NCBI GenBank assembly: GCA_020796225.1
Contig: CM036765.1
Span: 34,252,066 to 34,316,065 of the forward strand
DNA from: Arion vulgaris
Lineage: Eukaryota; Mollusca; Gastropoda; Stylommatophora; Arionidae
Direction: 5' to 3'
DNA length: 64,000 nucleotides
The position numbers and the translations under genes were made by a program. Shown here piece by piece: positions 31,263 to 41,712 of the stretch (within the stretch, counting starts at the first letter, position 1; each line of letters starts with the position of its first letter). The notes under the pieces were generated by a model, which saw nothing but the letters and a program-made list of their open reading frames with translations, searched no databases and was not told the DNA's origin.

Positions 31263-31640
31263 GTTCCTCCCTAGAAAGGTGTCAGTCTTGGGTGATCCTG
31301 CCATGTTCTATGTTCCCACCGTGACCTCCGGCTACGGTTCCCACCAGGATATTTCCCCTAGTTCTTTGAGGTACCCTTCCTCTAACTCTATACCGCACGT
31401 GGTAACGGCATGAGGAGACGTGGAGTGTTACAAATGTTACGATTAATGGGGAAGGAACACATACCATACACACACCTAACATCTACCCCTTCCCCCTTCC
31501 TCCCTCCCCCCTCCTCCCCCGTCCTCTTTGATAGACAGATCCAAGTCAAAGGTAACTTTGAAAAGGGCGGAAACTGAAGTTATTGAGACTATCAGCGGTA
31601 GAAAACAAAACAGGTCACACTTGACTTCTGCTTTAAAAAA
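31263..31640. other. Unassigned, C-rich tract
   Basis: Includes a C/T-rich tract at 31486-31525 (polypyrimidine, CCCCTCCTCC type). No gene supported. Confidence 0.4.
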
Positions 31641-31644
31641 GAAT

Positions 31645-31872
31645 CCGAGCGCCCGCCTGCCCAGCATGTTCGTAGCGCGTTGGACTGCGGGTTACTAGCC
31701 CTCTGTAAGTGCCGGTTCAATTCCGCGGGCTGGCAGAAAAGCCACAGGTTCCCCAGATTCACGGTGTTCGTGGCACCGAACCGAAGGGTTACGATGGCCA
31801 TGGCACCGAGCCGAAGAGCTGAAAGCTCAAGTGTTTCTGGATCAGAAAAAAAAAATCAGAAAAAAAATGTTC
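31645..31872 (+). mobile_element. SINE-A, full length, plus strand
   Basis: Best plus-strand copy. A-box region TTCGTAGCGCGTTGGACTGC and B box CGGTTCAATTCC (31710-31722) are present, then GGCAGAAAAGCCACAGG, the duplicated core (GGCACCGAACCGAAGGG, GGCACCGAGCCGAAGAG), GTTTCTGGATC and an A-rich tail from 31847. Confidence 0.85.
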
Positions 31873-32384
31873 GTCCTGTAGTGACGCCACAGTACATAAA
31901 TGAGTCAATCAAGCAAATTTGTTGAAACCACTCAGGTCACTTAACGAGAGATGTGTCTGTGACAGAATATCCTATATACAATTATGTCCTCTAACAATTC
32001 ACAGCATGAGAACCGTTAATTTTATCTGAATCAATCACAACAGACAAAAGTGAATGTTTTTTAAATATTTGAAAAACTGGTTAGAATTAAATTACGCCTG
32101 TGTGTTGCCAGGGCTTTCCATGGGAGCAAAGAATAGTAAGACTGTGACCTACAAAGCATGCTGTAAAAGTGTAAGAAGTGTACAGTTGGCTCTGATTTAT
32201 CTCACTAACTATTTCATTGAATATTAAGATGGAATTATCTTCTGAAAATCGAATGTTAATGTGTTTTATTTACTATATTTTTAAAGGCACTTTCATCCAA
32301 ATGTGAAAAAGGGAGAATAAAAACCAATGGAGATGGTAGGGAGGAAGAGGAATCGTAGAGTACTTTCCAAAACATAATAAAACG
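31873..32384. other. Mostly unassigned, SINE-C head fragment
   Basis: At 32098-32185 the sequence TGTGTGTTGCCAGGGCTTTC, GGGAGCAAAGAATAGTAAG and CTACAAAGCATG matches the first 80 bp of SINE-C. The remainder is unassigned. Confidence 0.6.
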
Positions 32385-32770
32385 ATCAACAACTCATAGA
32401 AAGTTGGAGGTATTTAAACTAAATAAAATCGTAGATATGAATAATAAAACGATCAACATAGTAAGTTGGAGGTATTTAAACTAAATAAAATCGTAGATAT
32501 GAATAATAAAATGATCAACATAGAAAGTTGGAGGTATTTAAACTAAAATAAAATCGTAGATATGAATAATAAAATGATCAACAAACTCATAGAAAGTTGG
32601 AGGTATTTAAACTAAAATAAAATCGTAGATATGAATAATAAAATGATCAACATAAACTTCGATATGAAAGTTAGAAGTGTATTTAAACTAAATAAAATCG
32701 TAGATATGAATAATAAAACGATCAACAAACTCATAGAAAGTTGGAGGTATTTAAACTAAATAAAATCACA
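32385..32770. repeat. About 62-bp minisatellite, 6 copies
   Basis: Unit landmarks AAAGTTGGAGGTATTTAAAC, TAAATAAAATCGTAGATATG, AATAATAAAA(C/T)GATCAAC. Length varies (56-66 bp), mainly from presence or absence of AAACTCAT before AGAAAGTTGG. Confidence 0.9.
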
Positions 32771-33361
32771 CATTTGACTGGACTGGTTGAGTGACTGTGA
32801 ATGAATTATGTCATAAACTCTATTATATTTGTCGTTTCTATTTGGAAATTGATGGATAAAAAAAAAAGAGGAGAAAACAGGAAATGAATATTAACAGTCA
32901 ATGATGTGTGACCAAATTCAAGATGTATGTATTGAATCCCGTTGTCGTGAACATCATATTGAAAATAAAAGACCTGGTAATTGTGTGTTAAAGATATATA
33001 GACAGCATAGTCGACGATACGCCTAGACTGGAACGTTGTTGTACCCTTCCTGTTGGTATGTGATATAGAGTTTGACGAGGATATAACAGATGTCAGGGGT
33101 GGCGCTGTATCCTTAGTTTGATCATTGATGTCATGTTCTGTCCTAGATGAAAGAAAATGGATGAAAGTAATGTACATGATAGACTCTCACGTGACAAACA
33201 ATTAACAAGCTCTGCTGATTATTGAAGACTTGTATAATAAATATTTTGCTTTAAAAACATGTCTTTTCATCATCTTATTTATCCAGCGGTTTGATAATTC
33301 TTTGCCTTTTGACCCAATGCCAGACATTATTTAACTTGTGCAATGTTCATATAATTCAAGA
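32771..33361. other. Unassigned
   Basis: A 123-codon minus-strand open frame (32806-33177) covers much of it. It shows no recognised domain, is S/T/H-rich, and lacks splice or start context, so I do not call a gene. Confidence 0.3.
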
Positions 33362-33635
33362 AGAGCCCCGATATCATAGCGGTTAACGCACTGGCTTCTT
33401 AGGTACGTGGTCTGGGTTCAACTCCATAGCGAGTTGTTGTTTTTTTTCCCGACAGTAACGGCTCTCAAGTCGACCCAGCCTTAATTGGTACCAAAATGTA
33501 CTTGAGTGACAACACATTCTGATGTTAACCATATCACCCATCGTGTGCCGATGGTCAATTACAAAATAATGGTTTAACACCGTTTTCCCCTAATATAGCT
33601 CACGGTATAAACATGGGTCCTCCTTTACTATTAAG
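33362..33635 (+). mobile_element. SINE-B, diverged full-length copy
   Basis: Head AGCCCCGATATCATAGCGGTTAAC with A-box region and GGGTTCAACTCC B box, then CGACAGTAACGGCTCTCAAG, CATCGTGTGCCGATGGTCAA and a 3' end GGTATAAACATGGGTCC. It aligns throughout with 23195-23475. Confidence 0.75.
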
Positions 33636-33715
33636 CATATTTATTTTTCTACCATCCCCGGGTAGAAGTCCGAAAATGGATTACACTAGCGCTAGGGGAC
33701 GATGGGTTGTTCATA

Positions 33716-33862
33716 TCTGTGCAGCTTTAAGATACAGCTAACAAAAAAAATATGGTTGACTGTGCTCATTCCTGCCTCAGAGTTCGTCTGACGATTTGGT
33801 CGATTTCTATTATACACTAGTCATGCTTATAAAATGTACAAAACTAAAAGGCATCATGCCCT
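33716..33862. repeat. Dispersed repeat R8, copy 1
   Basis: About 145 bp with CAGCTTTAAGATACAGCTAA, AATATGGTTGACTGTGCTCA, CTGCCTCAGAGTTCGTCTGA and TAGTCATGCTTATAAAATGT. The second copy is at 34727-34862, embedded in a SINE-C. Class unknown. Confidence 0.75.
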
Positions 33863-33944
33863 GAGTCACTTCATTTTAGCAATGATTGTCAATCATTAAA
33901 CAGATGAACATATTGATTCTCTATCGCCAGGTCTGTAAGACGAA

Positions 33945-34375
33945 TTAACGTAATGCATAAGCGTTCGTCTACCGACTCGGACACAAGAGGGCTGTCGGTT
34001 CAATTCCACCCTCGTCCGTGTAGTGCGGGGCCTCACTAGGGAAGCAAAGAATAGTACTACTATGACTTACAAGACATGTCGTAAGAGGCGACTGATGTAG
34101 GGGCCTAGGAAGCTACCCTATTTTTAAAAAATCGCAGGAATCGGATGTGCTGGCCTACTTGTAGGTGCATAACTGGCATAATATACAATCGCTCTTATGC
34201 TCAGATCACATACAAATCATACAGAGTGGTTAACGAGTAGTCGATATGGAGCGCTCGAAGAAGAAGAAAATAAATCCCAAACTTGACGTTCCACAAGTTG
34301 AGGAAAGGAATTGGCCCTCCTATATCCTTTCCACTGAGGACAAGAAATGTGAGATGAAATGACATCATATTCTAA
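33945..34375 (+). mobile_element. SINE-E interrupted by SINE-C
   Basis: Left part: GTAATGCATAAGCGTTCG, CGACTCGGACACAAGAGGG, GGTTCAATTCCACCCTCG (B box). After the SINE-C insertion it resumes AATCCCAAACTTGACGTTCC, GAGGAAAGGAATTGGCCC and ends TGAGATGAAATGACATC. Confidence 0.75.
34013..34268 (+). mobile_element. SINE-C, full length, inside SINE-E
   Basis: Contains GGGAAGCAAAGAATAGTAC, AAGACATGTCGTAAGAGGCG, GGAAGCTACCCTA, TCGGATGTGCTGGCCTACTT, AGGTGCATAACTGGCA, ATCACATACAAATCATACAG and GATATGGAGCG, ending in the GAAGAAGAAG tail. It sits immediately after the B box of the host SINE-E. Confidence 0.8.
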
Positions 34376-34565
34376 TACATAATTTTTCATCTGAAATGAT
34401 TACGTTAAATGTTATGTATTATCTCCAGGTCTAGTCACTGTCATTCTGTCTTTCTTCCAACCACAGATGGGACATACATTCATATTGTCATATAGCACAC
34501 ACTGTTTGTTTATATGGAGCTACTAATATGATTTTACAAACAAACAAACAAAACACTGACTATGT

Positions 34566-35390
34566 TGATTGATTGATTGATTGATTGATTGATCCATCAT
34601 CATTGCCCTTCGGTGAGCAATCATGTCTGCTCCGATCTCTTTTATACAATGAATTATCACCCGTGTGGTTCCGGGGTTCGCAAGAGGAGCAAAGAATAGT
34701 ACTACTGCGACCTACAACGCGACCTGTGCGGCTCTAAGATACAGCAAAATAAATATGGTTCACTATGCTCATTACCTGCCTCAGAGTTCTTCTGACGGTT
34801 GCTTCGACTTCTATTATACTCTAGTCATGTTTATAAAATGTACAAAACTATAACGCATCATCAAGTAAGAGACGCTTGATGTAGAACCTAGGAAGCTACC
34901 TTAGTAAATAAAAAGCGTCGCAGAAATCGGATGCATTGGTCCACTTGTAGGTGCATAACTGGCAAAACTTACAATCGCTCTTAGGCTCGGATCACATGCA
35001 AATCAGAAAGAATAGTTAACAAGTGGTCAATATGGAGGATAAGAAGAAGAAGTAGTACACGTGATGATCTCAGCAGCAGTGCATGAATTACGTAGCACCG
35101 GCGAGTGTCCTCTATGTAATTTAGAAGATGGTGAAAATATTTTGTAGGAGTTTTATCTTTTTAAATCTTTCCAATAAATTTTGCCAAGGTATCGACTTTT
35201 CAGCCTGTTATTCTGGATTTTTCAACTGATAATGGTTCTTGTACGTGCTCAATATGAACACGGGACTTATGTTTTATCGTCTGTCTCCGACAGGTCTAGG
35301 AACTCGATCACTATCTACTATCAATTCTACTTAGTAATATTAGCAGCATATTGCCAGATCTGAGTGATTACAGTAAAGGCAGTTAGAGAT
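34566..35390 (-). mobile_element. SINE-D host of a triple nest
   Basis: SINE-D tail (GATT)n at 34566-34593 and TCGGTGAGCAATCATGTCTG to about 34655, then an inserted SINE-C (34660-35055), then SINE-D body again from 35065 (GATCTCAGCAGCAGTGCATG, TTCAACTGATAATGGTTC, GAACACGGGACTTATG, TCGTCTGTCTCCGACAGG) to about 35310. The tRNA head is absent, so the host copy is 5' truncated. Confidence 0.8.
34660..35055 (+). mobile_element. SINE-C carrying R8, inside SINE-D
   Basis: SINE-C head (GTGTGGTTCCGGGGTTCGCA, GAGCAAAGAATAGTACTAC) to 34724, R8 at 34727-34862, then SINE-C resumes with AAGTAAGAGACGCTTGATG and runs through TCGGATGCATTGGTCCACTT to the AGAAGAAGAAG tail. Order of events inferred: SINE-D, then SINE-C, then R8. 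Confidence 0.75.
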
Positions 35391-35694
35391 GACACAGACC
35401 ATAAATATTCATTATGAATTAACAATATGTCGATATTGTAATGAAACTTCTGGAATGTTATTTTAAACGTTAGATTATGTGTCTTGTTGTTATTTAGAAC
35501 TTTGCCAAAACTCGTCCTTTATTTATTTCGCATTTTGGTCTCAAATAAATTCACGGTTCAGGTATCACTTTATAGTTAGGGCTTTAATACACAGGAAATG
35601 ACATTACAGTAGACAGTGTCAGTGAACCAGAGCTGACCAAGACCCTGATACTAAGTATTATCAATATAGGGAAAGACTGCAGTAAAACTCTGCA
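35391..35694. other. Unassigned spacer
   Basis: No gene or repeat supported. Confidence 0.35.
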
Positions 35695-35995
35695 GCATGG
35701 CGAAACACGTAAAAAGAAAGTACTGTAGTTTTACAAAGTGCAAAAACAATATACAGCATGTTTCCATCAAAGGCTTTTATCAAGTAAAGGATACACCAGA
35801 AGAGAAGAAATTCCTATACGGCAGACATATACAATTTGACGATAAATCCTGACCTCTCTGACCGTATATGTTATGTCTGCCGTATAGGAATCTCTTCGCT
35901 TATATTGTATCCTTTGCTTGATAAAACCTTTGGTCGAAACGTCGTTGTATATTGCTTTTATACTTTATAAAACTACAGTACTTTGTTGTGTTCTT
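35695..35995. mobile_element. 300-bp foldback, same family as 27085
   Basis: Inverted arms of about 130-140 bp. Left: ACACGTAAAAAGAAAGTACT, GTAGTTTTACAAAGTGCAAA, AGGCTTTTATCAAGTAAAGG, TTCCTATACGGCAGACATA. Right arm, inverted: TATGTCTGCCGTATAGGAA, TTTGCTTGATAAAACC, TTTGGTCGAAACGTCGTTG, AAACTACAGTACTTTG. No coding remnant is left between the arms. Confidence 0.8.
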
Positions 35996-36149
35996 CATTA
36001 CCAAGTAGTGGCACTGGTATTAGGCTGTATTACTGCAGCTGACTAAGTGAGATGGGTTCAAATAAGGTATCTTAAAAATGTGTTGAAAATGGATTGAAAA
36101 AGAGGAAAGATCAGCTGCAAGATAATGTAACAAATATTCCTATTCATGG

Positions 36150-36335
36150 CAAAGAAGAAGAAGAAGAAGAAGCGTGGAAGAAAAAGTAGAAATTTATGAG
36201 GATGAAGAAGAAAAAGACGAATTTAAGAAAACAACGAAGAAAATATGAGAAGAAAAAAAGAAGAAGAATACGAATATCAAGAAAAATAAGATCATAAATA
36301 AGTAGAAGAAGAAGAAACAAAAGTAATAGAAGCGA
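36150..36335. repeat. GAA-rich low complexity
   Basis: Purine-rich (AAG/GAA/GAAAAA) tract with interruptions; the hydrophobic antisense frame there is an artefact of composition. Confidence 0.85.
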
Positions 36336-36574
36336 GTGCAAGTGAACTTCACCGAATCATTCCCAGAATACATTGTGCCATATTAGTATGCAAATGTAAA
36401 GCTTGCAATTCAGATTTGACAGGAAATTGCGCATTTCCTGTTCTAGTCGAAAACTTTAACGAGGTAATATCTGTATAATGTCATGTTTTGTCACTTTAAC
36501 TCAGTTATATTTCAGAATATTATCATCATCATATTGATACCTGGTTGATTCAGTTTGTCAATCATTACGAGGGA

Positions 36575-38790
36575 ACGGAGGTAAACTGTCAATGTGAGAG
36601 AGTAGTAACATGGGGAGAAAGTGTCAATGTGAGGGAGTAGTAACATGGAGAGGAAAGTGTCAATGTGAGGGAGTAGTAACATGGGGAGGAAAGTGTCAAT
36701 GTGAGGGAGTAATGGAGAAGTAAGTGAGAGAACATTGGAGGAAAGTGTCAATGTGAGGGAGTAGAACATGGAGGAGGAAAGTGTCAATGTGAGAGAGTAG
36801 TAACATGGGGAGGAAAGTGTCAATGTGAGGGAGTAGTAACATTGTGGAGGAAAGTGTCAATGTGAGGGAGTAGTAACATTGGGAGAAAGTGTCAATGTGA
36901 GGGAGTAGTAACATGGGGAGGAAAGTGTCAATGTGAGGAGTAGTAACATGGGAGAGGAAAGTGTCAATGTGAGAGTAGTAACATGGGGAGGAAAGTGTCA
37001 ATGTGAGGGAGTAGTAACATGGGGAGGAAAGTGTCAATGTGAGGGAGTAGTAACATGGGAGGAAAGTGTCAATGTGAGGGAGTAGTAACATGGGGAGGAA
37101 AGTGTCAATGTGAGGGAGTAGTAACATGGGAGGAAAGTGTCAATGTGAGGGAGTAGTAACATGGGGAGGAAAGTGTCAATGTGAGGAGTAGTAACATGGG
37201 GAGGAAAGTGTCAATGTGAGGAGTAGTAACATGGGAGGAAAGTGTCAAGGGTACATGTGGAGGAAAGTGTCAATGAGGAGTAGTAACATGGGGGAGGAAA
37301 GTGTCAATGTGAGGGAGTAGTAACATGGGAGGAAAGTGTCAATGTGAGGGAGTAGTAACATGGGGGAGGAAAGTGTCAATGTGAGGGAGTAGTAACATGG
37401 GAGGAAAGTGTCAATGTGAGGGAGTAGTAACATGGGAGGAAAGTGTCAATGTGAGGGAGTAGTAACATGGGAGGAAAGTGTCAATGTGAGGGAGTAGTAA
37501 CATGGGAGGAAAGTGTCAATGTGAGGGAGTAGTAACATGGGGAGGAAAGTGTCAATGTGAGGGAGTAGTAACATGGGAGGAAAGTGTCAATGTGAGGGAG
37601 TAGTAACATGGGGGAGGAAAGTGTCAATGTGAGGGAGTAGTAACATGGGAGGAAAGTGTCAATGTGAGGGAGTAGTAACATGGGGGAGGAAAGTGTCAAT
37701 GTGAGGGAGTAGTAACATGGGAGGAAAGTGTCAATGTGAGGAGTAGAACATTGGGAGGAAAGTGTCAATGTGAGGGAGTAGTAACATGGGGAGGAAAGTA
37801 TCAATGTGAGGGAGTAGTAACATTGGGGAGGAAAGTGTCAATGTGAGGGAGTAGTAACATGGTGAGGAAAGTGTCAATGTGAGGGAGTAGTAACATGGGG
37901 AGGAAAGTATCAATGTGAGGGAGTAGTAACATGGAGAGAGAAAAGTGTCAATGTGAGGGAGTAGTAACATGGGAGAAAGTGTCCAATGGAGGAGTAGTAA
38001 CATGGGGAGGAAAGTGTCAATGTGAGAGTAGTAACATGGGGAGGAAAGTGTCAAATGAGGAGTAGTAACATGTGGAGGAAAGTGTCAATGTGAGGGAGTA
38101 GTAACATGGGAGGAAAGTATCAATGTGAGGAGTAGTAACATGGGAGGAAAGTGTCAATGTGAGGAGTGGTAACATGTGGAGGAAAGTGTCAATGTGAAGG
38201 AGTAGTAACATGGGGAGGAAAGTGTCAATGTGAGGGAGTAGTAACATGGGAGGAAAGTGTCAATGTGAGGGATATAACATGGGAGGAAAGTGTCAATGTG
38301 AGGGAGTAGTAACATGGGGGAGGAAAGTGTCAATGTGAGGGAGTAGTAACATGGGAGGAAAGTGTCAATGTGAGGGAGTAGTAACATGAGGAGGAAAGTG
38401 TCAATGTGAGGGAGTGGTAACATGGGGAGGAAAGTGTCAATGTGAGAGTAGTAACATGGGGAGAAAAGTTCAATGTGAGGGAGTAGTAACATGGGGAGGA
38501 AAGTGTCACAATGAGGAAGTAGTAACATGGGGAGGAAAGTGTCAATGTGATAGAGGAGTAACATGGGGAGAAAAGTGTCACAATGAGGAAGTAGTAACAT
38601 GAGGAGGAAAGTGTCAATGTGAGGGAGTAGTAACATGGGAGGAAAGTATCAATGTGAGGAGTAGTAACATGGGAGGAAAGTGTCAATATGAGGGAGTAGT
38701 AACATGGGAGGAAAGTGTCAATATGAGGGAGTAGTAACATGAGGAGGAAAGTGTCAATGTGAGGGAGTGGTAACATGGGGAGGAAAAGGT
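36575..38790. repeat. 36-bp minisatellite, about 60 copies
   Basis: Unit GTGTCAATGTGAGGGAGTAG, TAACATGGGGAGGAAA. Unit length floats between about 32 and 38 because G runs (GGGA, GGGGA, GGGGGA) and GAG/GAGGG vary, so minus-strand frames with a 12-residue period (LLLPHIDTFLPM type) open and close repeatedly. The plus strand is strongly purine-biased. The right part (38460-38630) contains a variant unit with CACAATGAGGAAG. Confidence 0.95.
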
Positions 38791-39479
38791 TCATGGAAAA
38801 TAATAGTAAAAATGAGAGAAAATGATTACTGGTTGGGAATAGAAACAAATTTATTAAATGAGGCCGCAGGCGCAATCGCACAAAGGGACAACGCTGCTCC
38901 AGTTCAGTGAGCTGACACTGATCAAGATCCTTCCCCATCTCCTCGTGTTGGCTCTGGAAACAGACACCGGTTTTTGTCTGGCTAAGTGGATGGGGATCAA
39001 AGGAAAGCTACTCTGGTATATGTAGTAGCGTATACGCAGTCGCGCTCATAGGTGCAGAATGTTAAAGTAAATGCACGTGCACGCATCTCCTAGCCGATGT
39101 CAATAGATGGGAAAGTTGCATAAATGCAAAACAAAGGTAAGAAGCAACAACGACATCCCCCGGAGTCAAACGTCGAACAATAACTGCCAGTTCTCGGCAA
39201 GAAGCCGTGAAAACAACTTAACGTGTCGTGGCGACACACGGGAAGATTGCAGTAAACTCTGTATCGGAGGCCAATCGCAGATGAATTGATTGGTAAGGTT
39301 GCTGAGCGCAAAAATATAAAGTTGCGTTCCTGTGCTTAACGAAATATAGTGCGTTCTTCCGAAATATAAGTGTCTGTGAACGAAATAGTTCCTTGAACAA
39401 CCGGGTACAGTACAAAATGCCAAGTTCACACCGTAGAGACGAAGAAAGACCAGTTGTGTAGACAACAATGAGACTAGGA
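38791..39479. other. Unassigned, GC-richer block
   Basis: No gene supported. The block 39030-39470 has higher G+C and CpG than its neighbours and contains AAAATATAAAG (39310) followed by GTTGCGTTCC, which could be a promoter-like piece of a transposable element; it directly precedes a foldback element. Confidence 0.3.
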
Positions 39480-39755
39480 GATAGCGAAACACGTACAAAC
39501 AAAGTACTATAGTTTTACAAAATACAGAAACAGTGACGATAAACAGTGACGATTCGTTTTTATTCCCAGTTCATTAGATACATTTGCATGTTTCCGTTAT
39601 CATCCATTTGTAAGTGTTCTCTATAATTCGTCACTCCTGTTGTGTCGTTTGCTTGATAAAGGCCTTTTGGTCGAAACGTTGCTGTTTATCGTCACTGTTT
39701 CTGTATTTTGTAAAACTATAGTACTTTGTTTGTACGTGTTTCGCTATTTACCAAG
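39480..39755. mobile_element. 270-bp foldback with near-perfect arms
   Basis: Left arm 39480-39546 (ATAGCGAAACACGTAC, AAAGTACTATAGTTTTACAA, AATACAGAAACAGTGACGAT) is an almost exact inverted copy of 39683-39750. Loop of about 135 bp contains the hammerhead-like CTTGATAAAGGCCTTTTGGT and CGAAACG (39651-39680). TAAACAGTGACGAT is also directly duplicated at the left arm's inner end. Same family as 27085 and 35695. Confidence 0.85.
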
Positions 39756-39819
39756 TTTTACTGCAGTCTTCCCCCTATTTCGAGACCAGGAGATAGATTA
39801 TGTGTCAAATAGTCAACGT

Positions 39820-40210
39820 GATTGATTGATATAACTATCATCATTGCACTTCGGTGAATAACCATGTGTGCTCCAATCTCGTTCTTACACAGAAAGATCT
39901 CAGTGATGGTGCACGAACTCCGTAGTACCGGTGAGTGTTCCATGTATAATTTCGAAGGAAGCGAATTTATTTATTTTTATTTTTTTTTGGTAGAAAATGT
40001 TATTTCAATCTTTTTAATGAATTGTGTCCGGACAGCGGTTATGCTGCCTGCTCTTATCGACTTTCAACTGCCAATGGTTCTTTTTCGTGCTCAACTTGAA
40101 CACGAGACTACGTTGTATCGTCCGTCCTCTATAGGACTGGGAACTCGATCTCCCCTACACTGAGATCAGGGATCTCTGGAAAATTATCCTGATAACTTCA
40201 CGCGTTGAAC
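39820..40210 (-). mobile_element. SINE-D copy
   Basis: Short (GATT)n at 39820-39829, then ATCATCATTGCACTTCGGTG, AGATCTCAGTGATGGTGCAC, TTCAACTGCCAATGGTTC, CTCAACTTGAACACGAG and TAGGACTGGGAACTCGATC. The B-box region is mutated (GCGTTGAACGAATCG). It ends within about 20 bp of the next minisatellite. Confidence 0.75.
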
Positions 40211-40231
40211 GAATCGAGTCTCTTTGGATTC

Positions 40232-40716
40232 TTACCGTACCTGGACGACACAGAGACCATCGAGACCACGAGAAAGGCTAGAACCTTACCTGGACGACAC
40301 AGAGACCACCGAGACTACGAGAAAGGCTAGCACCTTACCTGGACGACACAGATGCCACCGAGACCACGAGAAAGGCTAGCACCTTACCTGGACGACACAG
40401 AGACCACCGAGACTACGAGAAAGGCTAGCACCTTACCTGGACGACACAGAGACCACCGAGACCACGAGAAAGGCTAGCACCTTACCTGGACAACACAGAG
40501 ACCACCGAGACCACGAGAAAGGCTAGCACCTTACCTGGACGACACAGAGACCACCGAGACCACGAGAAAGGCTAGCACCTTACCTGGACGACACAGAGAC
40601 CACCGAGACCACGAGAAAGGCTAGCACCTTACCTGGACGACACAGAGACCACCGAGACTACGAGAAAGGCTAGCACCTTACCTGGACGACACAGAGACCA
40701 CCGAGACCACGAGAAA
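40232..40716. repeat. 49-bp minisatellite, about 10 copies
   Basis: Unit ACCTTACCTGGACGACACAG, AGACCACCGAGACCACGAGA, AAGGCTAGC. Very homogeneous apart from ACTACGAG/ACCACGAG and single substitutions in the first copies. Confidence 0.95.
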
Positions 40717-41590
40717 GGACGATATAAAAATAAAGAAAGAACACGGCTAACAAAATTAGGTAGAAGGAACTTTTGAAAGGCGATCAAACTTAAGAGAGGA
40801 ACATGTAGATTAGAGGTCAAACTTAAGAGAGGAACATGTAGATTAGAGATAAAACTTAAGAGAGGAACATGTAGATTAGAAATCAAACTTAAGAGAGGAA
40901 CATGTAGATTAGAAATCAAACTTAAGAGAGGAACATGTAGATTAGAAATCAAACTTAAGAGAGGAACATGTAGATTAGAAATCAAACTTAAGAGAGGAAC
41001 ATGTAGATTAGAAATCAAACTTAAGAGAGGAACATGTAGATTAGAAATCAAACTTAAGAGAGGAACATGTAGATTAGAAATCAAACTTAAGAGAGGAACA
41101 TGTAGATGAGAAATCAAACTTAAGAGAGGAACGTGTAGATTAGAAATCAAACTTAAGAGAGGAACGTGTAGATTAGAGATCAAACTTAAGAGAGGAACAT
41201 GTAGATTAGAGATCAAACTTAAGAGAGGAACATGTAAATTAGAGATCAAACTTAAGAGAGGACATGTAGATTAGAGATCAAACTTAAGAGAGGGACATGT
41301 AGATTAGAGATCAAACTTAAGAGAGGAACATATAGATTAGAGATCAAACTTAAGAGAGGGACATGTAGATTAGAGATCAAACTTAAGAGAGGAACATATA
41401 GATTAGAGATCAAACTTAAGAGAGGAACATGTAGATTAGAGATCAAACTTAAGAGAGGCACATGTAGATTAGAGATCACACTTAAGAGAGGCACATGAAG
41501 ATTAGAGATCAAACTTAAGAGAGGCACATGTAGACTAGAGATCAAACTTAAGAGAGGCACATGTAGATTAGAGATCAAACTTTAGAAGAA
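40717..41590. repeat. 33-bp minisatellite, about 24 copies
   Basis: Array body 40775-41582, unit AAACTTAAGAGAGGAACATG, TAGATTAGA(A/G)ATC. On minus it gives an 11-residue period, LISNLHVPLLS, open for 206 and 108 codons; one 1-base deletion near 41262 separates the two. Subtypes cluster: GAAATC in the left third, GAGATC with GGGAC/GGCAC changes to the right. Not considered a gene. Confidence 0.95.
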
Positions 41591-41624
41591 AGACTGAAAG
41601 AGATAATATTGAAGCTAGAATCGA

Positions 41625-41712
41625 TACATTTCACTACAGTACATTTCACTACAGTACATTACATTTCACTACAGTACATTTCACTACAGTACATTTCACT
41701 ACATTTCATTGT
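41625..41712. repeat. 15-bp repeat, about 5 copies
   Basis: Copies of TACATTTCACTACAG with one interrupted by an extra TACATTACA. Confidence 0.9.

Noticed and set aside
30676..31274. Plus-strand membrane protein frames of 110-123 codons
   Set aside because: They are antisense shadows of a well-preserved minus-strand LINE tail.
32806..33177. 123-codon minus-strand gene
   Set aside because: No recognisable domain, no context, and composition is like the surrounding non-coding DNA.
36512..38938. Leucine/histidine-rich proteins of 100-200 residues on minus
   Set aside because: Frames follow the 36-bp repeat and are broken by unit-length changes; overlapping frames show the same peptide in different phases.
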